A stretch of DNA of 64,000 bases from Planctomycetaceae bacterium (lineage in GTDB: Bacteria > Planctomycetota > Planctomycetia > Pirellulales > Lacipirellulaceae): positions 62,001-126,000 of the forward strand of contig PABB01000054.1 of the NCBI GenBank assembly GCA_002702655.1, given 5' to 3'. This document shows, piece after piece, positions 43,760-54,052 of this stretch. Positions within the stretch are counted from its first letter, which is position 1; the number at the start of each line of letters is the position of its first letter. The translations under genes and the position numbers were made by a program. The notes below the pieces were generated by a model, which did not search any database, was not told the origin of the DNA, and saw nothing but the letters and a program-made list of their open reading frames with translations.

Positions 43760-45214
43760 ATGCCCGACTCTCCGCCCCCGCCGTCCGCCGAAGCGCGCGC
43801 CGCACGCGACGCGGCCGTGCAGTACTTGCTGGGACGCATCAACTACGAGAAGGCGCCGGCTGTCCCCTACGACAGCCGGCGGCTGAAACTCGACCGCATG
43901 CGGGCTTTGCTGGCGCATCTGGGACACCCCGACCGCGGCTTGCCCATCGTTCACATTGGCGGCACGAAAGGCAAAGGCTCCACCGCCGCGCTAGTCGGCA
44001 GGATCTTGCGCGAGGCCGGCTTCGACGTTGGCGCCTACACGTCGCCGCACTTGCAGTGCATCGAGGAGCGATTCACCGTCAACGGCCAGTTGTGCCCGCC
44101 CGATGAACTCGTGGCGTTGGTGGAAGAAATCCGTCCGGCGGTGCTGCAAATGGACGCCGAGGCCGAGACCACCGGCGATCGATCGCTGCGGCCGACGTTT
44201 TTCGAACTCACCACCGCGCTGGCCCTGCTGCTGTTCCGCCGCCGCAAAGTCGACCTCGCCATTCTGGAAGTGGGCCTGGGCGGGCGGCTCGATTCGACCA
44301 ATGTTTGCCAGCCCGCGGTCACAGCGATCACCAGCATCGGTTACGACCACACGCAGCAGTTGGGCGACACGCTGCCGGAGATCGCCGGCGAGAAGGCGGG
44401 CATCGTCAAGCCCGGCGTGCCGCTCGTGCTGGGGCCGCTCACCAGCGAGGCCCGCGAGGTCATCGCCGCGGTCGCCCGGCAACGCAGCGCCCGGATCGTC
44501 GAGCCAGACGCCGACTACCGCTGTGAATTCCACGCGCCGACCGCCCAGCATCCGTGGCACGCAGGGGGCAGCGTCTCGTTCTCGCTTGTCGCTGCCGAGC
44601 GCGACAATCTGGCTGTCGAGCGGGCGCCGCTCGGCTTGCGCGGCGCCCATCAGGCCGCAAACGCCGGCGTGGCGCTGGGGATCGTCGCCGAATTGCGCGA
44701 CCAGGGCTGGTTGGTGTCGCACGACGCGGTGCTGCGCGGATTGGCCCGTGCCCAGCTCGCGGGACGCGTGGACGTGGTCTCGCAGCAGCCGCTGGTCGTG
44801 CTCGACGTGGCCCACAACGTGGCTTCGGCAACGGCGCTGGCCGACTTCTTTGCCGGTGCGCCCCGCAACGTGCCCAAGCGGCTCGTCTTCGCCGCCACGC
44901 GCGACAAGGACGTGCGGGGCATTATTCGGACCCTGGCCCCGTCGTTTGATAACGTTTGGCTCACGGAATACCACGAGGCCGCCCGCAGCGTGCCGATTGC
45001 CGAGTTGGAATCACTGTGGCTGGAGGCGACCGCCGAATTGCCCGCGGCGGCTCACATTGTCGGAGTGACGCCATCGCCGGCCGAAGCGTGGCAAGCCGCC
45101 CGCAGTGCGGCTGAATCCGACTCAATTATTGCGGTCACCGGATCGTTCTTTTTAATCGCCGAGTTGCGACCGCTTGTTACCGGGCAGACCGGCTCCGCGG
45201 CGACGTCCGCTTGA
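43760..45214 (+). CDS. folC: Folylpolyglutamate synthase / dihydrofolate synthase
   Basis: Adds glutamate to folates using ATP; cytoplasmic. 484 residues. The P-loop region is GGTKGKGSTAA; next are GAYTSPHL, the dihydropteroate/folate-contact segment, ILEVGLGGRLDSTNV and GEKAGIVKPGVP. The C-terminal Mur-ligase-like domain contains VLDVAHNVASA and FAATRDKDV. The start is ATG 43760 (MPDSPPPPSAEARAARD), closest to the conserved helix AVQYLLGRINYEK; the frame is open for 17 more codons. Whether it also has dihydrofolate synthase activity is not evident. Confidence 0.95.
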   Translation: MPDSPPPPSAEARAARDAAVQYLLGRINYEKAPAVPYDSRRLKLDRMRALLAHLGHPDRGLPIVHIGGTKGKGSTAALVGRILREAGFDVGAYTSPHLQCIEERFTVNGQLCPPDELVALVEEIRPAVLQMDAEAETTGDRSLRPTFFELTTALALLLFRRRKVDLAILEVGLGGRLDSTNVCQPAVTAITSIGYDHTQQLGDTLPEIAGEKAGIVKPGVPLVLGPLTSEAREVIAAVARQRSARIVEPDADYRCEFHAPTAQHPWHAGGSVSFSLVAAERDNLAVERAPLGLRGAHQAANAGVALGIVAELRDQGWLVSHDAVLRGLARAQLAGRVDVVSQQPLVVLDVAHNVASATALADFFAGAPRNVPKRLVFAATRDKDVRGIIRTLAPSFDNVWLTEYHEAARSVPIAELESLWLEATAELPAAAHIVGVTPSPAEAWQAARSAAESDSIIAVTGSFFLIAELRPLVTGQTGSAATSA

Positions 45215-45357
45215 CCGCGCGCCAGACGGCTCCCAAGGCGCAAGTGGCAAGGAATGTCAGCACAGCGATTCCCTTCGTTGAAACTGAAACTGATGATGGG
45301 CGGCCGCGACGACACGGCGCTGCCGCGAAATGGAATGTGAAGGACAGCCGCTGGCGG

Positions 45358-45723
45358 TTATTCGACGCCGTCTTGCAGCGACCACCGCGGTTCGTCGCCG
45401 TCCCAGTCGAACTCGAAATCCTGGCCCGGACAGGGCGGTTCGAGCTCGGCCGTTTCGGTGGTGACGCGGCAAGCGGCGCCGCGCTCGCGACGCACTTCGT
45501 CCTGCAGGTTGTGCACCAGGCGGGCGATGTACGGATCGCTCCACGGCAGCAACTGGCTGGGACGCGGCCGACGCGGCATGGCGCCCGCGGCAAGCCGCGG
45601 GATTGGGCTTGAGAACCGATCGCCGGCGGGCAGGTCAAACCGCGCCGTGGTCGGCTCGCGACGCTCGTCTTCGATACGAACCACGGTACAAACGATCCGC
45701 CGGGGGAGTCGGGAAACGGTCAT
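45358..45723 (-). CDS. Conserved hypothetical protein
   Basis: 121 residues with no recognised family. The N-terminal half is basic and extended (VSRLPRRIVCTVVRIEDERR), the middle has WSDPYIARLVHNLQDEVRRE, a likely amphipathic helix, and the C-terminus is acidic and aromatic (FEFDWDGDEPRW). The contrast in charge and the full-length open frame support coding, but overlapping + strand frames exist. Convergent with folC. Confidence 0.5.
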   Translation of the reverse strand: MTVSRLPRRIVCTVVRIEDERREPTTARFDLPAGDRFSSPIPRLAAGAMPRRPRPSQLLPWSDPYIARLVHNLQDEVRRERGAACRVTTETAELEPPCPGQDFEFDWDGDEPRWSLQDGVE

Positions 45724-46117
45724 GGTGAAGATCCTCTTCTGCTGGCCGCGGCAATCCGCCGCGGCTTCGAGTACGTGATAAGAACAACCGAAAAGTCAGG
45801 TCGCCCAGGCGGTCCAGGCCGGCGGATCAGGCCCTGGAAAACTCGCCCGGGAAAACCCAGCGTCGCCGTCGCGGCGGCCTTTAGAGGCCTACCGGCCCAG
45901 CCACTCGCGATGCGACGGGGGCACAGTAGAGCACGCGGCGTGCCAATCGCGTGAACGAGGCCGCGGGCATGCAACGCGGCCGCCAAATGCGCGACCGTAA
46001 GGCCCTACTGCAAAGAGAGTTGCGTCGCCACGGCGAAGACAGATTCGGCGTCGTCAGCGAACCGCCGACAAGTAGCTTCTGCAAATCCGCCGTGTAACGG
46101 ACCGGAAACTGGGAGGG
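45724..46117. other. Intergenic region without recognisable features
   Basis: 394 bp between two minus-strand genes. A small dyad GGCCTTTAGAGGCC lies near 45876-45889. No promoter, repeat or RNA gene is convincing; the short open frames have no coding signs. Confidence 0.5.
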
Positions 46118-47494
46118 CTACGGCCTGTTTGCGGGCGCAGCGTCCGGTTCGCTCATCCGCGCTGCCAGTCGCTCGACCGCTAGCACGAGCGCTTGGTCGA
46201 CGTAATCGGCCGGCACGGCCATCTCGGCCTCGTCCAGCGCGGCGGCCAATTCGGGCGACTCGGCATCGCCGATCGTCATTTGCCGCAGGCGGAAGTGCAG
46301 CCACGTCGTCAGATCGTCGCCCTCCAGATGAACCTCGCAGCCCGGGGTCGGCGAGACGCCCCACTGGGCGTCGGGCCCGTCGTCGGGCATGCGGTGGATA
46401 TTCTTGCCGCTGGGGCGCCAGTAGGTGGCGAACGTGAGCTTCAGCAGACTCCGTCCCCCTTCCAGCCGCAGCACCTGCTGGACCGTGCCCTTGCCGTAGG
46501 AACGGGCGCCCACAATGTCGGCGCGGTCGTAATCCTGCAAGCAAGCCGCCAGGATCTCTGCGGCGCTGGCACTGTCTTGGTCGATGAGCACCGCCAACGG
46601 CAACTCCGCGTAATCACCGGCTTCGGTGGAGACGAACTTTTCTTCGACTTTGCCGCCGCGGCCGCGGATGGTCACAATCGGCCGGCCGGCCCGCAAGAAC
46701 AGGTCGCTGATCCCCACGCCCGCGTCGAGCGTCCCCCCGCCGTTGCCGCGCAGGTCGATCACCAACCCGGCGAGCCCCTCCGGCTCGGCGGCCAGCTCAG
46801 CAAGAATCGCATCCAGTTCCTCGAGCGTCTTGTCGCCGAACTTCGTGATCTGCACGAAAGCCGCCCCCGGCAATCCGGGCAAGCGATATCGCCAACCTCC
46901 GTCCGACAATCGGCTCACCCCCGTCACCGAGGCCGTGAAGATGACCGACCGCTCGACGGAAATCTCCAACGGTTCTTCGGCGTCGGACCTTTCCACCGTG
47001 AGCGTCACCGTTGAACCCTGCGGGCCCCGGATAAGCTGGGCGATGGCGTCATTGTCGAGTCCCGCGGTGGCCTGACCGTCGACGGCCACGATCCGGTCGC
47101 CCGATCGCAGGCCCGCGGCCAGAGCCGGCGAATCGGCCTCCGGGGGCCCCAGAACGACCGGTACGGCCGGCTCGCCCAGCAAGCGAAAGCGGATGCCGAT
47201 GCCGACGAATTCCTGCGTCAGGACCTCCCGATAGCGGTCTTTCAACGTCGCGGGCACGAACATCGAATGCTCGTCGCCCCGCGCGCGGAGCACTTCGACC
47301 ATTTGCTCCATCGCCGCGGCGTACAGTTGCTGGTCGAATTGCCGTTGGTTGGGCTCGTTGTAGAGCGCCCAACGGTCGATCATCGAGAACCCCGCCGCCA
47401 CGTAGCGTGCATACGGGTTTTGCTCGGCGCGCACGTAGCAAGCGTACGCGATCAGCGTGACCACCAGCAGCAAAACAGCATTTCGACGGGGCAT
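46118..47494 (-). CDS. S41 family C-terminal processing peptidase, PDZ containing
   Basis: Serine protease of the Ctp/Tsp type acting outside the cytoplasm. 458 residues: N-terminal membrane segment (AVLLLVVTLIAYACY), PDZ domain at about 95-185 (GIRFRLLGEPAVPVVL, GLRSGDRIVAVDGQ), then the S41 core with VIDLRGNGGG. The catalytic dyad fits: S310 in DSASAAE and K335 in SYGKGT, 25 residues apart as in the plant D1 protease. The start is ATG 47494, just before the membrane helix; 38 upstream codons cover the REPIN and are not coding. Confidence 0.93.
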   Translation of the reverse strand: MPRRNAVLLLVVTLIAYACYVRAEQNPYARYVAAGFSMIDRWALYNEPNQRQFDQQLYAAAMEQMVEVLRARGDEHSMFVPATLKDRYREVLTQEFVGIGIRFRLLGEPAVPVVLGPPEADSPALAAGLRSGDRIVAVDGQATAGLDNDAIAQLIRGPQGSTVTLTVERSDAEEPLEISVERSVIFTASVTGVSRLSDGGWRYRLPGLPGAAFVQITKFGDKTLEELDAILAELAAEPEGLAGLVIDLRGNGGGTLDAGVGISDLFLRAGRPIVTIRGRGGKVEEKFVSTEAGDYAELPLAVLIDQDSASAAEILAACLQDYDRADIVGARSYGKGTVQQVLRLEGGRSLLKLTFATYWRPSGKNIHRMPDDGPDAQWGVSPTPGCEVHLEGDDLTTWLHFRLRQMTIGDAESPELAAALDEAEMAVPADYVDQALVLAVERLAARMSEPDAAPANRP

Positions 47495-47535
47495 AGGACT
47501 GGGCGTTGCTGTCGTGGCTGACGGCGGAAACACGA

Positions 47536-47608
47536 GTGCCGCGGCTCTGTGAGCCGTGCGCGGCGCAGCGCGTGTCGGTGCATCGCACGGTTCACAGAGC
47601 CGTGGCAC
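47536..47608. repeat. REPIN-like element, family A (second copy)
   Basis: 25-bp arms 47536-47560 and 47584-47608 match inversely with two mismatches and carry GGCTCTGTGAGCCGTG, as at 10924-10998. It lies between the S41 gene and the RND gene, both on the minus strand. Confidence 0.88.
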
Positions 47609-47684
47609 GCTGAGCGGAATCCGTTCGCAGAGCGGCCCGAAGCGCGTGCGCTCACGCCGACGCTCGGTCGCGCCAGCCTACATT

Positions 47685-50600
47685 CTACGAGCCCGACGAG
47701 GAATCGCGAGCCGCGTCCCGCCGCAGGCTGCGAAGTTTCGCGTGCAATGCCGCGTGGGGACCGTCGACTGTCGACGCGGACAAGTCCACGGCCGGGGGCG
47801 TCGGGGCGGGGGCCGGCCGCTGCTGGGCTTCCTCAGTCATCGCGGCAGGCTCGGCGAGCGGCTCGCCGGCCTGCGGGGGCGACGCAGGGATCGCCTCCGC
47901 GGGCGACTCTGGCGCGGTCGGTTCTGTCGGCTTGTCGGGAGCGGCCACGGCGGTCTCGGCGCCGTCGGCTTCCGCCGTCGCAGCCGCCTCGCCGCCCAGG
48001 AATCGGCCCAACGGCCCAACGAGAATCGCCGGCAGCATCAACAAATCGCCCACCAGCGCCGCGGCCAACATGGTGATCATCAGGTAGCCAAACTGCTGGG
48101 TCGGCGTGAAGGTGCTGGTGGCGAACACCGACAGGCCCAGGCCGCCGATGATCGTCGTCTGCAGCATCGCGGTGCCGCAGCGGTCGTACGCCAACAGAGC
48201 CGCGTCGTGCCGACTCAGCCCACGGGCAATTCCGCGGCGGAACCAGGTGAGGTAATGAATCGTATCGTCAACCGCGACGCCCAACGCCACGCTGGCGGTC
48301 ATCATGATGCCAATGTCGACCTTAATGCCCAGCCACCCCAGCGATCCGAACACCATGGCAATGGGGAACACGTTGGGGATCATCGACACCAGCCCGCCCA
48401 CGATGTTCCGCAGCACGAACATCATCACGCCGGCGATCAGCACGGTCGCCCAGGCGATGCTGTCCCGCAGGCTCACCAGCAATTCGGCCTGAGTCTTGTA
48501 GACCAGCGGCACCATGCCGGTGAACACCGCCCGGATCGGCCGCGGGTGCTCCCCGTCGAACAGCGGCTCGCTGGCCGTGACCACCCCGGGGCCTTCGGCC
48601 AACGGCGTCGTCGAAACGGTCGCCACGAGCACGCCTTGCTCGCGCAGTTTGGTTAGCAAGGTTTCGTCGAGCGTATCGAGCGCCACCACGGCGTCGAACT
48701 TTGAAAACGCGGCCGCCACCTTCGCGATCGCCGCGTCCGCGTCGATCTCCGCGGCGCCGTCGCCCTCCGCCGGGCCCGACAGCGCATCAACGACCTTGGC
48801 CACGTTGAAGGCCTGCAGTCCGCGGACCCCCTCGCTGTTGCGCAGCACGTCGGCCAGGACGCCCGCCGGCGAATTTTCGTCGAACTTGGCGTCCGGGGCG
48901 TCGTTGCTGTACAGCACGATCATTTGACTGTTGTCGAGCTGCTTGTCCGCCGCGTGCAGCGCACGGACCACCTCGTCCCGTTGCTCGAACGCCAACAGCA
49001 GCGGATCGACCACGCCTTGAAGCTGGTGGACGAACTTGCCGTAGTCGATGCCATTGCCCTGACTGTCCTCCAGCGCCGCCACCCGGGCGCTGATCCGCCA
49101 CAACTCGCGACCGGTCAATTGCGTGTCGCTGCCGGACTTGGTCTCCATCCGCAGATAGTCGCCAGCGAGCAGGTGGCTGCGATTGTCGCGCAGCGAGCTG
49201 TTGGTGATGTAGTCGAGAATCGAGTCGGTAATGTGGTAGCCGCTGCCGCTGGCCGAGGGCAGAAACGTCCCCAGCGACAACGCGCGACTGATTTCCGGCA
49301 GCGATTCGATCCGCCCCTGCAGTTGCCGAATCAGCTCGGCCCGCTCGGTCATCGTCAGCCGATACTGGTGGCCGTCTGCCTCGGCGTGCTGGTCTGCCTC
49401 GCGCCGGCGCTCGGGCGGGATCGTCAGCACGACCTCCATCGGCACCAGATTGCCCAGGTGCGTTTCCAGCCAGGCGTAGTCGTGGATCAGGTCGGCATCC
49501 TCGTCCAGCAGCTTGAGCAACTGCACCTCGGTTTCGATTTTGGTCATGCCGAAACCGATCAACCCCATCACGCCCAACCACGCCGCGAACGCCAGGTTGT
49601 GTCGACGCAACACGAAGCCAAACAGAGCCTGAGCCCAATCAGGCAGGTGCTTTTCGTCGTCGCGGTTGCCGCCCTGTTTCTTGATCAACGCGTCGGACAG
49701 CGGAAAGCGGTGCAAGAAAACCGGCAGGATCGTAAACAGGATCACCACGGTGCCCAACACGGCGATGGCGGTGAACATGCCAAACTTCTTGATCGGCAGA
49801 ATGTCGCTCGTGTACAGCGACCCCAGACCAACCGCGGTCGTGAACGCGGCCAACGTACACGGCCACCACCCCATCTTCACCGCGCGTTCCGCGGCGCCTT
49901 GCAGCCCATAATCGCGGCGAGCGTCGCGATAGTAGTTGACCGTGTGAATGGCGCCCGACAGGCCCAGCACGTACACGACCGCCGGCATCGACATCAGGAT
50001 CGCGTCGACCGTGCCCAGGTGCGGCTTCTGCAGCCCCAGCACCACGACTTCAAAGACGCCGAAGTAAAACACCACGGCCAAGCTCATGCCGGCGCTGATC
50101 ACGCCCACAGCGAACACAATGCCGGTGAGTTTCACGCTGCGCAAGCACCAGTAGGCCAGGCTCACGCCGACCAGCCCGGCCAACGAAGCCAGGCGCAGCA
50201 GCGTGCGTTCGCCTTCCACGTCGATCGTGATATTGTCGACGGGCGGTCCGCCCATGTGCAGCGACGCTGCGGGGATGCCGCATTCGGCGACGGCGGTCTC
50301 GGCAATCGCTTCGACTGCGCGGCGCATCGTCAGATTGCTGCCGGTCGCCTCGGGCGTGAGGTAAACGATCAAGCAGGTGACGCGCGTGTCATGGCCCAAG
50401 CTCTTGCCGGCGGCGTCGTAGGCCGGCGGGCCGACCAACGCGCCTTCGAGCCGCCGAATCGCGTCGCCCCGCGAAAGCTCCAGCGGCGGCGCCGTCAACT
50501 CCTCGATCACGCTGGGGCCGGTGATGACCCGCGAATACCACTGGGCGCGCGTCGCGGTGGCCGAGTCGGGATCGGCGCTGGCCAGCGATTGCTGGCTCGG

Positions 50601-50888
50601 CACCAACTTGCGGGCCAGCAGGTTCAGCTTCTCGGTGTCGCCCAGCGTACAACCGTCCCAACTGACCAGGACAAACTGCTCGCCGATGAAATAATCGCGG
50701 AACCACCGCAAGTCCTTCGACTCGTCGTACGAGTCAGGCAGCCAGTCCTCGGCCTTGTTGGTATTCGACTGAATCGCAAAGCGCACTCCGCGCGGCATGA
50801 AGGCGATGACGAACGCGGCCGCCATCGCCAGCAGGAAGTAGTGCGACAGCCCCCAAGTCTTGCGGGCCAGGAAGGAGGGTTGGTTCAT
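47685..50888 (-). CDS. RND/MMPL superfamily transporter
   Basis: 1067 residues, inner membrane. Two repeats, each with one helix, a large periplasmic loop and five further helices: the first begins FLLAMAAAFVIAFM, its bundle runs from about 215 to 400; the second bundle ends near 970. Typical phrases are AVVYVLGLSGAIHTVNYY and ALGVAVDDTIHYLTWFRRG (the Asp-containing helix linked to proton coupling). The C-terminus is a long Ala/Pro/Glu-rich tail. Members of this class export lipids, hopanoids or drugs; cargo unknown. ATG 50888 is preferred (MNQPSFLARKTWGLS); eleven upstream codons are open. Confidence 0.9.
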   Translation of the reverse strand: MNQPSFLARKTWGLSHYFLLAMAAAFVIAFMPRGVRFAIQSNTNKAEDWLPDSYDESKDLRWFRDYFIGEQFVLVSWDGCTLGDTEKLNLLARKLVPSQQSLASADPDSATATRAQWYSRVITGPSVIEELTAPPLELSRGDAIRRLEGALVGPPAYDAAGKSLGHDTRVTCLIVYLTPEATGSNLTMRRAVEAIAETAVAECGIPAASLHMGGPPVDNITIDVEGERTLLRLASLAGLVGVSLAYWCLRSVKLTGIVFAVGVISAGMSLAVVFYFGVFEVVVLGLQKPHLGTVDAILMSMPAVVYVLGLSGAIHTVNYYRDARRDYGLQGAAERAVKMGWWPCTLAAFTTAVGLGSLYTSDILPIKKFGMFTAIAVLGTVVILFTILPVFLHRFPLSDALIKKQGGNRDDEKHLPDWAQALFGFVLRRHNLAFAAWLGVMGLIGFGMTKIETEVQLLKLLDEDADLIHDYAWLETHLGNLVPMEVVLTIPPERRREADQHAEADGHQYRLTMTERAELIRQLQGRIESLPEISRALSLGTFLPSASGSGYHITDSILDYITNSSLRDNRSHLLAGDYLRMETKSGSDTQLTGRELWRISARVAALEDSQGNGIDYGKFVHQLQGVVDPLLLAFEQRDEVVRALHAADKQLDNSQMIVLYSNDAPDAKFDENSPAGVLADVLRNSEGVRGLQAFNVAKVVDALSGPAEGDGAAEIDADAAIAKVAAAFSKFDAVVALDTLDETLLTKLREQGVLVATVSTTPLAEGPGVVTASEPLFDGEHPRPIRAVFTGMVPLVYKTQAELLVSLRDSIAWATVLIAGVMMFVLRNIVGGLVSMIPNVFPIAMVFGSLGWLGIKVDIGIMMTASVALGVAVDDTIHYLTWFRRGIARGLSRHDAALLAYDRCGTAMLQTTIIGGLGLSVFATSTFTPTQQFGYLMITMLAAALVGDLLMLPAILVGPLGRFLGGEAAATAEADGAETAVAAPDKPTEPTAPESPAEAIPASPPQAGEPLAEPAAMTEEAQQRPAPAPTPPAVDLSASTVDGPHAALHAKLRSLRRDAARDSSSGS

Positions 50889-51229
50889 CGAACGCCGGCG
50901 GCGAGCGGTTACGCCGCGCACGTCGATGGCTGGTGCCAGACGCCGGCGGCGGATTCGTCACGGGAATCAGCCGCGACAGCTACAGCGAGCGATGATCAAT
51001 GCGGTGAAAATGCCTGATCTGTCGCTCGCAAGCCGACGGGCTGCAGGCACTTAGGCTATCCCGAAACGGCGCCAGCGTCTATGGCGACCACCCGCAGGAT
51101 CGCCCTGACAATGCCTGCTGAACCCGACAAATCCGTCAGATTTCCCCGCGCACGCCCCGGGGGCGCCGATTAGCGAAACCCTGCGGGGCCCGCGGCCACG
51201 GCCGCTGTCCGGGTCAGGTCTGCGTCGGC
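50889..51229. other. Intergenic region between RND and BBP7 genes
   Basis: 341 bp, both neighbours on the minus strand. A small GC hairpin GCGGCC-AC-GGCCGC (51192-51205) just past the BBP7 stop could help end transcription, but has no T-run. Nothing else recognised. Confidence 0.5.
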
Positions 51230-52582
51230 TTACCAGTAGCTCTCCATGCCGATCGACGTGCCCAGCAGCACATTGTCGCCGCCGTTGGCGATCTGCGACG
51301 AACCGCCCGGAGTGAAGTGGATTTGATTGGTTGCTAAGGCAATCGATTCGACGTAGAGCAACTCCATCCCCATCCGGAGTGACATATTTGGACGGAAGTG
51401 CCACTTGCCGGACACGGTCACCTGGCCGACGAAGGATAGGTTCTCGGCATTGGTGTGGACTTCGCCCGAGTTAATCACCGTGTCAGTATCTGTGTTGGTG
51501 ATCGAAAATTTTGAATCGAGCCCCATCATATTCAGGTAGCCGCCGCCTTTGACCTCGGCGCCAAGACTCCACCGCGACGTTTCGTAGGCGTAGCCCAGCC
51601 CAAGCTGGGTGCCGATCAAATCGTTGTCAGCTTTGATGTCATACACGCCGGAACCGACGCGGTCGTCATTGGTCGTCGTCGGATCCCCTGTGCCTTCCGC
51701 GGTCCAGTAAAGCGAATCGAGCGTGTTCATGTACCGCAAGCCGGCCAAGAACGTCATCGTGCCGCTCGATTGCGCGCGACGGACCCACTCGCCATCGGGT
51801 CGCAACACCATCTGGTCGCGTTGCATGCGATCGCGAACGCGATAATTCCACTCGAAACTGTCCAACTCGCTGCGATAGTCGAAGAACATTAGCGAGGCGC
51901 CGTCGAACGAAATGTTCCCGAGAGCCACGGCGGTGCCTTCGTTCGGCAGGCCAAGATTGTTGCTCATGTCGACGGACGTCGGCACCGAAATGCCCACGCC
52001 CGGGTTGGCTTCAGCGAGATACCCCGTCTGGTTCCAGTCGCCGCCGCCAAACCAAGTGAACTCGGTCGTGTGATCGCGATTTGCTTCGTCGCGGAACAGA
52101 AAACGACCGACAGTGACGCGCGGCAGGCCATCGGCGCCCGGGTCATTGCCGATCTCCAGCACATTGTTGAATGTCGCAAGCGAGAAGTTGGTCGAAGCGA
52201 AGGCCGCCATCTCGCGGCCCAAAATCACCGAACCGCGGGTGAACCGCCGGTTCAGCAGCATCGCGTCAACTTCTGAGTACCAATATCCGCGGCGCAACCA
52301 TGTGCCGCTGCTTTCCATCAGCGCGGGACACGCGTCCATCACGCGCTGGGCGCCGGCGCGGCTGTCGTACCAGGGCTGTAGAATGGCCGCGCGGTCGTCG
52401 GAATCTTCCGCCATGGCGTCGCCGGGCTCGAAATCCATCGACGCCGCCGGCGGCAGATCCTCGCCGCCGAAGTCGCCCGCCATGGGCGGCAGCAGTTCGT
52501 CCTGCGCGGCTGCCGGCCTCAGCGTCAGCATCGCCAGGACCGCGCCGAGCGCCGCAACTTTGATTGCTTGAGCTGTTTTCAC
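51230..52582 (-). CDS. BBP7-family outer-membrane beta-barrel protein
   Basis: 450 residues. A signal peptide (VAALGAVLAMLTLRPAAAQ) and a low-complexity acidic segment precede a domain starting YWYSEVDAMLLNRRF. The rest has alternating aromatic strands (EFTWFGGGDWNQTGYL, WSLGAEVKGGGYLNMMG), as expected of a barrel, and ends in aromatic MESYW, the common outer-membrane protein C-terminus (final Trp). The family (BBP7, PF07585) is largely restricted to planctomycetes; role unknown. The start is GTG 52582, fixed by GAGGAG 8 bases upstream; no ATG is suitable. Confidence 0.85.
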   Translation of the reverse strand: MKTAQAIKVAALGAVLAMLTLRPAAAQDELLPPMAGDFGGEDLPPAASMDFEPGDAMAEDSDDRAAILQPWYDSRAGAQRVMDACPALMESSGTWLRRGYWYSEVDAMLLNRRFTRGSVILGREMAAFASTNFSLATFNNVLEIGNDPGADGLPRVTVGRFLFRDEANRDHTTEFTWFGGGDWNQTGYLAEANPGVGISVPTSVDMSNNLGLPNEGTAVALGNISFDGASLMFFDYRSELDSFEWNYRVRDRMQRDQMVLRPDGEWVRRAQSSGTMTFLAGLRYMNTLDSLYWTAEGTGDPTTTNDDRVGSGVYDIKADNDLIGTQLGLGYAYETSRWSLGAEVKGGGYLNMMGLDSKFSITNTDTDTVINSGEVHTNAENLSFVGQVTVSGKWHFRPNMSLRMGMELLYVESIALATNQIHFTPGGSSQIANGGDNVLLGTSIGMESYW

Positions 52583-52888
52583 CGCAGTATCTCCTCGCGA
52601 TACGTTCCCCCCGAACGGCGCGTCTTCCGCCGCTAGTTTCCCAACTGATAGATCGTCCACGTCCCGCCGTACGAATAGGAATTACCGGCAGAATCAGCAA
52701 AAACCCGCGATACCGCACAACGCGCACAGTCGCCCGCCACCCGCAAACTCCGCGCATACCCCCAGTTCTTCCATGCTGAGCGCTCGCGGGAGACGGTTGC
52801 CCGCATGGCGATTCCCCCGGAGAATGCGCCCAGTACCGCACGCTCGCGCCCGCCGCTCGTTCACTGCCCCGCACCAGGGAGTCTCACT
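52583..52888. other. Divergent intergenic region, BBP7 / tal
   Basis: 306 bp. On the minus strand TTGCTG and TATTCG at 17-bp spacing form a possible BBP7 promoter. On the plus strand only the tal Shine-Dalgarno (AGGGAG, 52876-52881) is clear. Confidence 0.55.
52672..52700 (-). promoter_or_regulatory. Possible promoter of the BBP7 gene
   Basis: TTGCTG (52700-52695), 17-bp spacer, TATTCG (52677-52672), in a locally A/T-richer patch about 90 bp ahead of the GTG start. Each box matches consensus at four of six positions. Confidence 0.35.
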
Positions 52889-53941
52889 ATGCCATCGCCG
52901 CTAGCATCGCTCATCGCCACCGGGACCAAGCTGTGGCTCGACTCGGTCGATCCCGACCTCGTGGCCTCGAACCGGGCCCTGGGAGCGACCGGCGCCACGT
53001 CCAACCCAATCATCATCAGGGACTTGATCAAGACCGGCCGCTACGACGATCAACTCGCCAAGTTGCTGGAGCAGGGCGATCTGTCCGACGAAGACGCCGC
53101 CTGGCAACTGACCGATCAAGTCGTGCGGGACGCCCAAAGCGTGTTTCTGCCTGTGTGGCAGGAAACCGCCGGCAACGACGGTTACGTGAGCTTCGAACTC
53201 GACCCGCTGTTGGAGGCCGAGGACTGCCCGCTCAGCCGCGACGAAAAGGTGCAACGGTATATCGAGCTCGGCACGCAGTGGTCCGCCGACCACGACAACC
53301 GCATGATCAAAGTCCCGGCAACGGAAGCCGGGCTGGGCGCGTTGGAAGAGTTGGCCGCCCGCGGCGTGTCGCTGAACGTGACGCTGATCTTCACCGACGA
53401 TCAGTACCGGGCCGCCCGCGACGCCATCTGGAGCGGCGCCCAGCGGCTCGATTCGCTGGCAAAGTTCAAGAGCGTTTACAGCATCTTCATTTCGCGGCTG
53501 GACGTGTACACCGAGAAGCACGTGCCCGAACTGTCCGACGCCGCCCAGGGCCAGGTCGGCCTGGTGAACGTCAAGCAGATCTGGCAGGAGAACCAGGACT
53601 TCTGGCAGGCGCACGCAACGCCGCTGGCGCAAGAGATCGTCTTTGCCAGCACCGGCACGAAGAAGCCCGAGGACCCGCCGTGGAAATACGTCGCCGCGCT
53701 GGCCGGCAGCGACATTCAAACCAATCCGCCAGGAACCAACGAAGCGGTGCAAGACAGCGGCCTGGAATTCTCGCGGACCGTCGATCAACTGCCGCCGCAG
53801 GAGGTGCTCGACGAAATCGCCGCGAAAGTCGACCAGCAGAAACTGCACGACGTGCTGATGTCCGAGGGGCTGAAGAAATTCGCCGACCCCCAGCAGGCGC
53901 TGCTGCAACTGGTCGCGGAAAAGCGGGCGGCGCTGGTCTGA
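52889..53941 (+). CDS. tal: Transaldolase
   Basis: Non-oxidative pentose phosphate pathway: transfers dihydroxyacetone units between sugar phosphates. 350 residues. TIM barrel with the Schiff-base lysine in [10 protein letters not shown]; supported by [11 protein letters not shown] at the N-terminus, [11 protein letters not shown] and SVFISR-like [10 protein letters not shown]. The length and the insertions place it with the larger bacterial transaldolases rather than the 215-residue TalC/fructose-6-phosphate aldolase group. The start is ATG 52889, with AGGGAG seven bases upstream. Confidence 0.95.
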   Translation: MPSPLASLIATGTKLWLDSVDPDLVASNRALGATGATSNPIIIRDLIKTGRYDDQLAKLLEQGDLSDEDAAWQLTDQVVRDAQSVFLPVWQETAGNDGYVSFELDPLLEAEDCPLSRDEKVQRYIELGTQWSADHDNRMIKVPATEAGLGALEELAARGVSLNVTLIFTDDQYRAARDAIWSGAQRLDSLAKFKSVYSIFISRLDVYTEKHVPELSDAAQGQVGLVNVKQIWQENQDFWQAHATPLAQEIVFASTGTKKPEDPPWKYVAALAGSDIQTNPPGTNEAVQDSGLEFSRTVDQLPPQEVLDEIAAKVDQQKLHDVLMSEGLKKFADPQQALLQLVAEKRAALV

Positions 53942-54052
53942 CTCGGCCGTCCGCCCTGCTCGCCGGTCGCCGGTCGCCGACGGCTGTGATAGGATCACGG
54001 CTTGCGCGCCGCGTCCTCATTCGCCACTCCCCCCGCCACGCCGGGACTCTCC

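Noticed and set aside
45211-45612. 133-codon + frame directly after folC
   Set aside because: Overlaps the minus-strand hypothetical gene and lacks a ribosome site; weaker than the opposite frame.
48924-51017. 697-codon + strand open frame
   Set aside because: Antisense to the RND transporter gene, with typical high-GC shadow composition.
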